Shown: positions 16,474 to 23,247, counted from the stretch's first letter. The stretch: DNA of 32,970 bases from Carboxydocella sporoproducens DSM 16521 (GCF_900167165.1 NZ_FUXM01000027.1:1-32970); one strand, 5' to 3'. Notes: generated by a model not told the origin, from the sequence alone. Numbers and translations are program-made.

Positions 16474-17023
16474 GTCCCTGTTCTTCCGCTGTCCTTGCCT
16501 TTGGCCAGCGTCGCCAGAGATAATCCAGGAGACCGCGATTTTCCGCTGCGGCCAGCTGTTCTTCTACCCTGTTCTTTTCCTCCCGCAAGCGGGCCACCTC
16601 CCGGGCCAGTTCCCGGCTCTCCTGGCGGGCAGCCTGCAATTCCTGCATGATGGCACTGAACATAATAAATACCGTTGTCTTAAAATTATGCTCCACCCCC
16701 AGAGAAGCTGCCAGTACATTATCCAGTTCCAGTCGGCGTTTAGCTCCCTTGATGGTATACTGTTCTGTTTGCAACAACTCCTTGATTTTGGTCAGAACCT
16801 CCAGCTGTCTGGTAGTATAATGCTTTTTCTGGTTAATCAGCACCGCCTTCCCCATATACTCGGCAAATTCCTTTTCCCAGTGCCTGACCGTACTGCACTC
16901 CACTTGCAAAATGGTGGCTACCTGCTTTAAAGTCAATAGCTGTTCTCCTTCAGCTTCCAGGGCCTGTCCCTCTCCCGCTAATAATTCCGCATCATCCCAT
17001 TCTTTCTCCAGTTCTGCCTCCAC
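16466..17023 (-). CDS. MerR-like helix-turn-helix protein with a coiled coil
   Basis: The 185-residue product has an acidic start, then a MerR-type DNA-binding domain near residues 28-90 (LTLKQVATILQVECSTVRHWEKEF, with KHYTTRQLEVLTKIKELLQTEQYTIKGAKRRL). A long charged coiled coil follows (about 125-165), and the end is WRRWPKARTAEE. No cysteine or other effector site is visible, so it is not a classical metal-sensing MerR. Similar HTH plus coiled-coil proteins act as regulators or chromosome-anchoring proteins (RacA-like). The start is GTG behind GGAGGTG. It stands upstream of the pilus operon but has its own terminator. Its target is unknown. Confidence 0.7.
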   Translation of the reverse strand: MEAELEKEWDDAELLAGEGQALEAEGEQLLTLKQVATILQVECSTVRHWEKEFAEYMGKAVLINQKKHYTTRQLEVLTKIKELLQTEQYTIKGAKRRLELDNVLAASLGVEHNFKTTVFIMFSAIMQELQAARQESRELAREVARLREEKNRVEEQLAAAENRGLLDYLWRRWPKARTAEEQGRA

Positions 17024-17057
17024 CGATTTTCACCTCCGACCCTTTATTTACTGCAAT

Positions 17058-17066
17058 ATTTTAACA
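17058..17066 (-). promoter_or_regulatory. Extended -10 promoter for the MerR-like gene
   Basis: The minus strand reads TGT directly followed by TAAAAT, an extended -10 pattern, about 35 bases before the GTG start. The -35 region is poor. Confidence 0.4.
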
Positions 17067-17148
17067 GATTAAGCCCAGTAAAATTTGCCATTTCTTGCGC
17101 CTGTGCCAGAAAACTTTCCGTCTCGATTCAGCATTTTTCGCCATAAAC

Positions 17149-17172
17149 AAAAAAGAGAGCTCCCGCCCTCTT
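17149..17172 (-). terminator. Terminator after the zinc-ribbon gene
   Basis: Arms 17166-17172 and 17153-17159 form a 7-bp stem with one G-U pair and a 6-base loop; six U run from the end of the stem. The first stem bases are part of the stop codon region of the zinc-ribbon gene. Confidence 0.7.
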
Positions 17173-17380
17173 AAATCTCACCAATGGCCTGCACCGAACC
17201 ATCTTCCAGTATTTCCAGCAGGGTCAGCCGTTCTGACAACTGGCCCTGTTTCTTTTCCACGATTTCCGTAAAACAATCCCGGCAAAAATAGGTTTGTTTG
17301 GCAATGCGGCCAATGTTTTTACTGCCGCACTGGGGACAAAGCTGAAAGGCAAAACGGGATTGGCCGTTTCTTTTCGCCAC
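17171..17380 (-). CDS. Small zinc-ribbon protein
   Basis: From the GTG at 17380 the product has 69 residues: a basic start (VAKRNGQSRFAF), a zinc ribbon with two CxxC pairs (CPQCGSKNIGR and YFCRDCFTEI) spaced about 17 residues apart, and an acidic end. The GTG is chosen because GGGAGGGG lies 7 bases upstream; a longer frame would place that site inside the gene. It has its own promoter and terminator. Such short ribbon proteins are common in Clostridia and of unknown job; a nucleic-acid or ribosome-related role would be a guess. Confidence 0.7.
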   Translation of the reverse strand: MAKRNGQSRFAFQLCPQCGSKNIGRIAKQTYFCRDCFTEIVEKKQGQLSERLTLLEILEDGSVQAIGEI

Positions 17381-17420
17381 CGGAACACCCCTCCCATTCC
17401 AGGTAAACCGATACAAATAG

Positions 17421-17429
17421 ATTATATCA
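17421..17429 (-). promoter_or_regulatory. Extended -10 promoter for the zinc-ribbon gene
   Basis: The minus strand reads TGA followed by TATAAT (17421-17426), about 40 bases before the GTG start and just after aroE. A GTGACAAATT-like motif just upstream also occurs before pilB. Confidence 0.5.
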
Positions 17430-17460
17430 CATAATTGTAATGGCAAATGTGACAAATTTG

Positions 17461-18303
17461 TTAATTTTGTTCACTGATACCCAGAGCTGTCAACATCACC
17501 TCCAGCGGAGGCTCCATTCCCGTCCAGAGCCGGAAAGCCTCCCGTCCCTGTTCCACCAGCATCAAGATACCATTTACTGTAGTAGCCCCCCGACTCCTGG
17601 CCCTGGCCAGTAAGCGGGTCTCCTGCGGATTATAAATCAGGTCGAAAACCTTGTGCTGTCTGCCAAAAACCTCTGGCGGCAAAGGTGGGCATAAATGGGG
17701 TTCCGGACTCATACCTAAAGGCGTGGTGTTAATAATAATCTCCACCTCTGCCGCAACCCGGGCTAAAGCCAGTTCCTGCCACGGTATGTAAGTTACTGCC
17801 GCGATGGTCTGTAAACTCCCTACTGCCTCCGGCCGTCGGGCTGCCACCAGGATTTCCCCGGCCCCCTCCTGTGCAAGGGCATAAACCACCGCCCGGGCCG
17901 AGCCCCCTGCTCCTAAAACCAGCACCCGCCTACCAGCGGGTATAGCCTTGATATGGTCCAGAGTGGCCTTTACCCCCAGCCAGTCGGTGTTATAACCCCA
18001 AATTCGTCCTTCTTTGATCACCAGTGTATTCACTGCTCCAATTGTAGCCGCCGCCTGGTCCAGCTCGTCCACCAGAGTCAGAACTGCTTCCTTGTGGGGA
18101 ATAGTGACATTGGCTCCGGCAAAGCCCAGGGCCACTAATCCCCTTACCGCCGCTGCCACCTGGTCCGAAGCCACTGGTAGTGGAACATAACACCAGTTCA
18201 GGCCCAAAGCTTGAAAAGCAGTATTATGCATCAAGGGCGATCTGGAGTGTTCCACCGGTTGTCCAATTATACCTACCAGACGGGTCTTGCCATCAATCCA
18301 CAT
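17461..18303 (-). CDS. aroE: Shikimate dehydrogenase (NADP type)
   Basis: AroE reduces 3-dehydroshikimate to shikimate. The shikimate-binding HSRSP is at residues 19-23, NVTIPHK ends in the catalytic Lys71, and Asp107 lies in NTDWLG. The NADP-binding loop is VLGAGGSARAVVYAL, followed by the arginine pair in AARRPEA expected for NADP. The length of 280 residues is typical. GGGGAG precedes the ATG. It is separated from the other aro genes by the whole pilus operon and sits behind yqeG, an order related to that of Bacillus yqeG-yqeH-aroE but with yqeH missing. Confidence 0.95.
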   Translation of the reverse strand: MWIDGKTRLVGIIGQPVEHSRSPLMHNTAFQALGLNWCYVPLPVASDQVAAAVRGLVALGFAGANVTIPHKEAVLTLVDELDQAAATIGAVNTLVIKEGRIWGYNTDWLGVKATLDHIKAIPAGRRVLVLGAGGSARAVVYALAQEGAGEILVAARRPEAVGSLQTIAAVTYIPWQELALARVAAEVEIIINTTPLGMSPEPHLCPPLPPEVFGRQHKVFDLIYNPQETRLLARARSRGATTVNGILMLVEQGREAFRLWTGMEPPLEVMLTALGISEQN

Positions 18304-18328
18304 AATCTTCTCCCCTTTGGCCAGAAAA

Positions 18329-18358
18329 GAAAAAAGGAAGGTACTCCTTCCTTTTTTC
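18329..18358. terminator. Symmetrical terminator between the small unknown gene and aroE
   Basis: A perfect 13-bp palindrome (18329-18341 with 18346-18358) has a GGAAGG/CCTTCC core flanked by six A and six T, with a 4-base loop. It can work in both directions. It lies after the small unknown gene, implying that aroE has its own promoter or is reached by read-through. Confidence 0.88.
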
Positions 18359-18363
18359 GCTCT

Positions 18364-18573
18364 TTAGATAAAAAATTCCTGCTTTTCCGGAGAAAAATAT
18401 AATTTTACTTCAATTCCCGTATTCCTGTCAACAATGCCCATGTCCACCAGCTGGTAAGCTTCCAGTTCCGGGTGTTGCTGACGTATTTCCGCCACCTCAG
18501 CGCGGATGCGGGCCAGCAGGGCCCAGCCATTATCAATTTCCTGGTAAGGGACATAACAGCTAAAGGTCTCCAT
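18364..18573 (-). CDS. Small conserved-looking protein of unknown function
   Basis: From the ATG at 18573 there are 69 residues: METFSCYVPYQEIDNGWALL, then a helix (ARIRAEVAEIRQQHPELEAY), then two probable beta strands (YQLVDMGIVDRNTG, EVKLYFSPEKQEFFI). I do not recognise the family. This ATG is chosen because AGGGAGG is 8 bases upstream; an ATG two codons earlier would be only 2 bases from it. No membrane segment, signal peptide or metal motif is seen. It follows yqeG and ends in the terminator before aroE. Confidence 0.6.
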   Translation of the reverse strand: METFSCYVPYQEIDNGWALLARIRAEVAEIRQQHPELEAYQLVDMGIVDRNTGIEVKLYFSPEKQEFFI

Positions 18574-18617
18574 TGCCATAACCTCCCTTTTGCCATTATG
18601 CCCGCTTCAATTCAGGT

Positions 18618-19106
18618 TTAAACCCGCCGGCCAGTCAAAACCCTTTCCAGCCAGCGCAAAAAGTAGGTCCCCTTATGTTCTACAGGGCTGAGGGGATTGA
18701 CCAGCACCGTAAAGAGACCGGCCCGATTCCCCCCCAGCACATCAGTCATGATCTGGTCCCCCACCACAGCCGTCTCCTCTGGCTTCACTGCCAGCAGCCG
18801 CAGGGCCTGCCGGAACCCTTTACGCCGCGGTTTAACCGCCTGAGAAATCCCCGGGATCCCCAGCTCCCCGGCCAGCTGAGCTACCCGTTCCGGTTTGTTA
18901 TTGGAAACCAGGCAGAGCAAAAGCCCCGCCGCCTTCATTTCCTCAATCCAGCGCAAGCTCTCCTCCGGAAAAATCCCCTCTGCCCAGGGCAGCAGGGTAT
19001 TATCCAAATCCAGCAAAACTGCTTTAATCCCTTTTTCGTAAAAAAATTCCGGACTGATCTCCGTCAACTTGCCAAAAACCGCATCCGGAACTAACCAGTG
19101 TCCCAT
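18618..19106 (-). CDS. yqeG: YqeG family HAD-type phosphatase
   Basis: The 162-residue product has the HAD motifs: DLDNTLL with Asp33 and Asp35, VSNNKPERV (motif II), KPRRKGFRQAL (motif III lysine) and VVGDQIMTDVLGGNRAG (motif IV). It belongs to HAD class IIIA, YqeG family, with a phosphoglycerolphosphatase-like role proposed for relatives. The ATG is preceded by ACGGAGGCGGAGT. That ribosome binding site lies in the 3' arm of a long inverted repeat (19112-19166). Confidence 0.93.
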   Translation of the reverse strand: MGHWLVPDAVFGKLTEISPEFFYEKGIKAVLLDLDNTLLPWAEGIFPEESLRWIEEMKAAGLLLCLVSNNKPERVAQLAGELGIPGISQAVKPRRKGFRQALRLLAVKPEETAVVGDQIMTDVLGGNRAGLFTVLVNPLSPVEHKGTYFLRWLERVLTGRRV

Positions 19107-19111
19107 ACTCC

Positions 19112-19166
19112 GCCTCCGTTGTTTTTTCTTTTTTTCTTTTTATGATAACAAAAAAATAACGGAGGC
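19112..19166 (-). promoter_or_regulatory. Long hairpin covering the yqeG ribosome binding site
   Basis: GCCTCCGTT plus a T-run (5' arm of the transcript, 19166 down to 19151) can pair with AAAAAACAACGGAGGC (19127 down to 19112): 9 bp, one mismatch, then 6 A-U pairs. The GGAGG of yqeG is inside the 3' arm. The 5' arm alone, with its seven T, could also act in termination after sigK. Confidence 0.6.
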
Positions 19167-19179
19167 ACAAATTCCAGAG

Positions 19180-19890
19180 TCAATGTTTCAACTTGCGCTC
19201 CTGCTGATATTCCTTTAGCAGCTTGTTGATGGCTCTCTTTTCTATTCGGGAGACATAGGAGCGGCTGATTCCCAGCAAACGGGCAATATATTTCTGGGTC
19301 CGTTCCTCCCCGCCGAAGAGGCCAAAACGCATATCCAGCACCGCCAGTTCCCGCTTGGACAGGCCTTTCACCTTCTGAAGCAGCTGTTTATTATCAAACT
19401 CCCTTTCCACCATCAGGCTGATTTCATCCGGATCGGTACCCAGGATATCATTGAGGGTAATTTCATTGCCTTCTTTATCCTGGCCAATGGGGTCATCCAG
19501 AAAAACTTCCTGGCGCCGGTTTTTGGTGGCCCGCAAATGCATTAAAATTTCATTTTCTATGCAGCGGGCAGCGTAAGTAGCCAGTTTGGTCCCCTTATCC
19601 CGGCTGTAGGTATTGATCGCCTTGATCAGACCAATGGTGCCAATGGAAATCAGGTCATCATTATCTTCTCCAGTACCCTCAAACTTTTTCACAATATGGG
19701 CTACCAGCCGCAAGTTCCTCTCCGCTAAAATATTCCGGGCTTCCCGGTCCCCTTTTTCCAGCCGCTCCAGATAATAAGCCTCTTCTTCCGGAGTTAAAGG
19801 CTGAGGAAAAGTGTTACTGGTAATATAGGATACCAGCAGGAGAATACCATTAATCAGGGATAAGACCGAAAGCACCAGCCAGCCAGACAT
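19180..19890 (-). CDS. sigK: Sporulation sigma factor SigK (pro-sigma-K)
   Basis: Sigma-K directs late mother-cell transcription during spore formation. The 236-residue protein starts with a hydrophobic pro-sequence (about residues 1-25, then ITSNTFPQPL), as in pro-sigma-K that is cut by a membrane protease. Region 2 (RNLRLVAHIVKKFEGTGEDN, DLISIGTIGLIKAI, GTKLATYAARCIENEILMHLR) and region 4 (YIARLLGISRSYVSRIEKRA) match the family closely. The gene is whole, not split by a skin-like element. GGAGGTG precedes the ATG but lies in a hairpin arm. It is good evidence that the lineage sporulates, though the organism itself need not. Confidence 0.93.
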   Translation of the reverse strand: MSGWLVLSVLSLINGILLLVSYITSNTFPQPLTPEEEAYYLERLEKGDREARNILAERNLRLVAHIVKKFEGTGEDNDDLISIGTIGLIKAINTYSRDKGTKLATYAARCIENEILMHLRATKNRRQEVFLDDPIGQDKEGNEITLNDILGTDPDEISLMVEREFDNKQLLQKVKGLSKRELAVLDMRFGLFGGEERTQKYIARLLGISRSYVSRIEKRAINKLLKEYQQERKLKH

Positions 19891-19897
19891 AGAAAAG

Positions 19898-19948
19898 CAC
19901 CTCCTATCCCGCTTACCACAACAAGGGTAATACTAGGATATGGAGGTG
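19898..19948 (-). promoter_or_regulatory. Compound hairpin covering the sigK ribosome binding site
   Basis: In the transcript CACCUCCAUAUCC (19948-19936) pairs with GGAUAGGAGGUG (19909-19898) over 12 pairs with one bulged A, and an inner UUACC/GGUAA stem closes an 8-base loop. The 3' arm contains the sigK GGAGGUG and is followed by CUUUUCU and the ATG. It may end transcription of the acyl-CoA ligase gene, hide the sigK start, or both. Confidence 0.6.
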
Positions 19949-19976
19949 ATTTTTGTCCGGTGCCTGTCTAAAAAGA

Positions 19977-21584
19977 TTAATTTACCCGGCGTTCCCGGCC
20001 AGCCCACTCTTTTTCCCGCAGGATGTATTTCAGGATCTTGCCGGTACCGGTTTTGGGCAATTCGCCAAACTCCACCTTTTTCGGACACTTGAAGCGGGCC
20101 ATCCGTTCCCGGCAGAACTCGATAATCTCTTCCTCTGTTGCTGTCATCCCGGGCTTCAGGGTGACAAAGGCCTTGGGGACTTCACCCCATTTCTCATCCG
20201 GAATGGCCACTACTGCCACTTCCATCACCGCCGGATGCTGGTAGATGACATTTTCTACTTCCACTGTAGAAATGTTTTCCCCACCGGAAATGATAATATC
20301 CTTGCCCCGGTCCTTGATCTCGATATAACCATCGGGATGGACCACAGCCAGGTCGCCGCTGTGGAACCAGCCGCCCAGGGAAGACAGAGCGGTGGCTTGC
20401 GGGTCTTTAAAATAGCCACAGTTGACATTATTGCCCCGGAAGACGATTTCCCCCATGGTCTGGCCATCTCTGGGCACAGGCTGCATATCCTTGTTGACTA
20501 CCATCATTTCCACAGAGGTGATATAAGGCACTCCCTGCCGTGCTTTCAATCTGGCCCTTTCCTCTGCCGGCAGTTCATCCCATTCCGCTTTCCATTCACA
20601 CAGGGTATGAGGACCATAAGTCTCGGTCATGCCATAAACATGGATGACTTCCGCTCCCATAGCCTCAGCATTCTTGATCACCGTAGGAGAAGGTGGTGCT
20701 CCCGCAGTCAGGATGCGCAGATGTTGCTCAAGCTTCAGCTCCTGTGCTTTGGGATGGTTGGTCATCATCACCAGCACGGTAGGTGCAGCACAGAGATGGG
20801 TTACCCTTTCCTGAACCAGCAATTCGAAAATGCGCTCCGGTTCCACCTTGCGCAAGCAGACATGGGTACCACCTACCGCTGTTACCGCCCAGGTAAAGCA
20901 CCAGCCATTGCAGTGGAACATGGGCAGGGTCCAGAGATAGACGGAACGGGAATTCATCCCGGCCTCCAGCGCTTCTCCCAGGGCATTCAAGTAAGCGCCC
21001 CGATGGGAATACATTACCCCTTTAGGCAAACCGGTAGTACCGCTGGTGTAATTAAGAGCGATCATTTCCAATTCATCTTCGACGGGAATGGGGATTTCTT
21101 CCTCACTGCCCCGGGCCAGGAATTCCTCGTATTCTATGACATCAATCTGTGCAGTTTCTTCGCCATCATAGATTTTGATAAAATGCTGTACTGCTGGCAG
21201 TTCCTTCATAATCGGCTCAACCACATGGGCCAAACCGGCATCAAAGAACAGCACTTTCGCTTCCGAGTGATTGAGGATATATTTAATTTCATGGGCAACC
21301 AGACGGATATTGAGGCTGAGCAACGCCCCTCCCGCCAGCGGTACACCATAATGGGCTTCCAGCATGGGCGGAATATTAGGGCAAAGAAAGGCCACCCGGT
21401 CCCCTTTCTCAATTCCCAGGCCTTTCAAGGCACTGGCCAGGCGATTGACCCTGGCGGCAAATTCCCGGTAAGTATAGCGCCGGTCATTGTATACTACCGC
21501 CGTTTTTTCCGGAAATACATAGAGACTGCGTTTTAAAAAACTAAGTGGAGTTAGTGGAGCATAATAGACTTTTTTCTCTCCCAT
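19977..21584 (-). CDS. AMP-forming acyl-CoA ligase (fatty acid-CoA ligase type)
   Basis: The 535-residue enzyme activates a carboxylic acid with ATP and joins it to CoA. Motifs: the phosphate loop YTSGTTGLPKGVMYSHR, the GMTETYG acyl/adenylate segment, WFHSGDLAVVHPDGYIEIKDRGKDI split over the hinge, and the C-terminal catalytic lysine in KTGTGKILKY. The overall pattern fits medium- or long-chain FadD/AlkK-like ligases more than acetyl-CoA synthetase; the exact acid is unknown. The ATG at 21584 (MGEKKVYYAPLTP) is used because GGGGGAGG lies just upstream; a longer frame exists but lacks such a site. A 14-base palindrome upstream may be an operator. Confidence 0.93.
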   Translation of the reverse strand: MGEKKVYYAPLTPLSFLKRSLYVFPEKTAVVYNDRRYTYREFAARVNRLASALKGLGIEKGDRVAFLCPNIPPMLEAHYGVPLAGGALLSLNIRLVAHEIKYILNHSEAKVLFFDAGLAHVVEPIMKELPAVQHFIKIYDGEETAQIDVIEYEEFLARGSEEEIPIPVEDELEMIALNYTSGTTGLPKGVMYSHRGAYLNALGEALEAGMNSRSVYLWTLPMFHCNGWCFTWAVTAVGGTHVCLRKVEPERIFELLVQERVTHLCAAPTVLVMMTNHPKAQELKLEQHLRILTAGAPPSPTVIKNAEAMGAEVIHVYGMTETYGPHTLCEWKAEWDELPAEERARLKARQGVPYITSVEMMVVNKDMQPVPRDGQTMGEIVFRGNNVNCGYFKDPQATALSSLGGWFHSGDLAVVHPDGYIEIKDRGKDIIISGGENISTVEVENVIYQHPAVMEVAVVAIPDEKWGEVPKAFVTLKPGMTATEEEIIEFCRERMARFKCPKKVEFGELPKTGTGKILKYILREKEWAGRERRVN

Positions 21585-21702
21585 TTTGAAACCTCCCCCT
21601 ATCTTTGTCTTCCTGTCAATAAATCTAAACAATTCCACCATTTTTCTCACCAACTTTTGCCTAAAGGCCGGATTTTCCCCCTGAACGGTCTATATTAATT
21701 AT

Positions 21703-21716
21703 TGAATGGATATTCA
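21703..21716. promoter_or_regulatory. Palindrome upstream of the acyl-CoA ligase gene
   Basis: TGAAT and ATTCA flank four bases (TGAATGGATATTCA). The half sites look like those of TetR-type fatty-acid regulators such as Bacillus FadR, though the spacing is shorter. On the minus strand AT-rich -10-like sequence follows at once. No regulator gene of that kind is in the window. Confidence 0.3.
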
Positions 21717-21754
21717 TTTTGTGCCTATTCTTTACATGTCTTCTGTTCACGGAC

Positions 21755-21786
21755 AAAAAATAAGCCAGGCAGTTATTCCTGCCTGG
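21755..21786 (-). terminator. Terminator after the FmdE-family gene
   Basis: An 8-bp CCAGGCAG/CTGCCTGG stem (21779-21786 with 21765-21772) with a 6-base loop is followed by UUAUUUUUU. The loop starts with the gene's own UAA stop codon when read on the transcript's complement (21773-21775). Confidence 0.88.
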
Positions 21787-22243
21787 TTTCCACTTTGAGG
21801 AAAAACTCCTCATCCTCCAGATCCATGACTTGCTGGGCCAGTTCCACCATTTCAGCAATAATTTCTGACTTTCTTCCATTTTTTACTGGGCTCAGTTTTT
21901 CCTGAAACAATTGTTGCCATTGTTCCTCATAAACAGCTAACCGGGGGGTTAGCTCCAGCTCAATCCTTAAACTCTGTCCTGGCAATGATAGTTCAAAATG
22001 GTATCTGTCCTCAGCCTCAACCTGCAAATTTCCTTTGCCATAGGTTGCCCCCAGCAACAGCTGCAGAGCATCCAAACCGCAAAAACGTTTACCCGCCCTG
22101 ATAATGCACTCATCCCCCGGTGGATATTGTCGTCCTAATTCCTGCAGCATACGCATGGCCACCCGATAACCAGCCGCAATGCCCGGACAGACATGACCAT
22201 GAAATTGTACCACTCGTTCCCAGGGGGTCAGTTCTGTACACAT
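21773..22243 (-). CDS. FmdE-family protein
   Basis: The 156-residue product carries the FmdE signature FHGHVCPGIAAGYRVAMRML at residues 14-33, with His15, His17 and Cys19 as likely metal ligands, and the later RFCGLDALQLLLGATYGKGNL and EDRYHFELSLPG blocks. FmdE is named from formylmethanofuran dehydrogenase operons, but its function is not settled; this form lacks the C-terminal zinc finger of archaeal FmdE. The ATG at 22243 is chosen because GAGGAG is 8 bases away; an ATG two codons earlier is only 2 bases from it. It has its own promoter and terminator and lies just beyond the nickel transporter operon, which makes a metal-related role plausible. Confidence 0.85.
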   Translation of the reverse strand: MCTELTPWERVVQFHGHVCPGIAAGYRVAMRMLQELGRQYPPGDECIIRAGKRFCGLDALQLLLGATYGKGNLQVEAEDRYHFELSLPGQSLRIELELTPRLAVYEEQWQQLFQEKLSPVKNGRKSEIIAEMVELAQQVMDLEDEEFFLKVETRQE

Positions 22244-22274
22244 CGCCATCGCTCCTCATATTTTTGCTATGGCG

Positions 22275-22303
22275 ATTATAACATATTTTAAAAGCAGGCG
22301 CAA
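22275..22303 (-). promoter_or_regulatory. Promoter of the FmdE-family gene
   Basis: The minus strand has TTGCGC (22298-22303), a 17-base spacer and a perfect TATAAT (22275-22280). Transcription would start near 22267, about 24 bases before the ATG. The -35 box lies inside a 10-bp inverted repeat (22297-22325). Confidence 0.65.
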
Positions 22304-22325
22304 AGGCGAGCGAAACCTTTGCGCC
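22297..22325. repeat. 10-bp inverted repeat over the -35 box of the FmdE gene
   Basis: GGCGCAAAGG (22297-22306) and CCTTTGCGCC (22316-22325) are perfect complements around 9 bases. On the minus strand TGCTTTT follows, so it might be a second weak terminator, but its overlap with the -35 box also suits an operator. Confidence 0.6.
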
Positions 22326-22358
22326 CATAAAGGAAGGTTTGGAAGGAGGAATATATAT

Positions 22359-22410
22359 GAAAAAGGCCATGGAAACCCCTCTCTTATCAGAGGACCAGGT
22401 CTCCATGACC
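22359..22410 (-). ncRNA. Structured element A after cbiO, similar to the element in the cbiM leader
   Basis: The transcript has an outer 8-bp stem (GGUCAUGG with CCAUGGCC, 22403-22410 with 22365-22372), an inner CCUCU/AGAGG stem, an asymmetric internal loop starting AGACCUGG, and a U-run. It begins 16 bases after the cbiO stop and can serve as the operon terminator. Its order of motifs, CAYGGAGRYCTG, then GAGAGGGG, TTT and closing stem, repeats that of element B at 25195-25256. I cannot name an RNA family for it. Confidence 0.55.
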
Positions 22411-22425
22411 TTTTCATTCTCATCG

Positions 22426-23247
22426 TTATTTTGTCTGTAAAAGCTTCCTGATAATGGCCGCCCCTTCAGCTATAGTTTTCGGCATTTGTTCCAGCTGCAA
22501 TTCCGGCAGCTGCTGAAAGAGCCTGGTGATGATGGGAAAACACAGGGCAGCAGCCTCTACTAACTGTTTATCAGTTAACAGTTCCGGCCCTCCCTGGGCC
22601 AGACAGGTTCCATCCTTAATCACAATTAACTGATCTGCCCATTCTGCCGCCAGGTCCACATCATGGGTAGCAATCACGATGGTAGTGCCTCTGGCATTTA
22701 ATTCATCCAGAATGTGAAACAGAGTATCTTTTCCCTGAGGATCCAGAAAGGCTACGGGTTCATCCAGGATAATCACTTCCGGATCCATGGCCAGAATGCC
22801 GGCAATGGCCACCCGTTTTTTCTGCCCGTAGCTCAAATGGTAGGGAGCTTTATCCTGATAGGCCGTCATCCCCACAGCCGCCAGGGCAGCCGCTACCCGC
22901 CGGCTGATTTCATCCGGTTCTAGTCCCATGTTCAGCGGCCCAAAGGCTACATCTTCCCAGACTGTGGCGGAAAAAACCTGATCATCCGGATCCTGAAAGA
23001 CCAGTCCTACCTTGCTGCGCAAAAGCCGCGCATTCCGGGCGGTAACCGGTTCGCCATCAAACAATACCTGCCCGCGTTGAGGCAGATGGATCCCGTTCAA
23101 ATGCAGGATCAAAGTGGATTTCCCGGCTCCATTCGGGCCTAAAATGGCTACCTTTTTGCCCCGGGGAATGGTCAGGGAAAGACCGCGCAGGGCCACTGTC
23201 CCATCCTTGTAACGGTAAAATAGGTCCTGAACTTCAATTAGAGCCAC
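22426..23247 (-). CDS. cbiO: ECF transporter ATPase subunit (CbiO/NikO)
   Basis: The 273-residue ABC ATPase powers metal uptake with CbiM, the CbiN-like protein and CbiQ. Walker A GPNGAGKS is at 37-44, the signature LSYGQKKR near 138-145, Walker B VIILDEP with the D-loop, and the H-loop histidine in IATHDVDLA. Tyr11 in LFYRYKDG is the usual A-loop residue. The start is GTG, overlapping the cbiQ stop by 10 bases. It is the last gene of the operon and is followed by element A. Confidence 0.95.
   Translation of the reverse strand: MALIEVQDLFYRYKDGTVALRGLSLTIPRGKKVAILGPNGAGKSTLILHLNGIHLPQRGQVLFDGEPVTARNARLLRSKVGLVFQDPDDQVFSATVWEDVAFGPLNMGLEPDEISRRVAAALAAVGMTAYQDKAPYHLSYGQKKRVAIAGILAMDPEVIILDEPVAFLDPQGKDTLFHILDELNARGTTIVIATHDVDLAAEWADQLIVIKDGTCLAQGGPELLTDKQLVEAAALCFPIITRLFQQLPELQLEQMPKTIAEGAAIIRKLLQTK

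Noticed and set aside
19953-21536. 527-codon open frame on the plus strand
   Set aside because: It lies fully antisense to the acyl-CoA ligase gene, whose motifs are unmistakable. Its product is rich in His, Gln and Arg with no recognisable domain, as expected of a mirror frame in a gene of this base composition.
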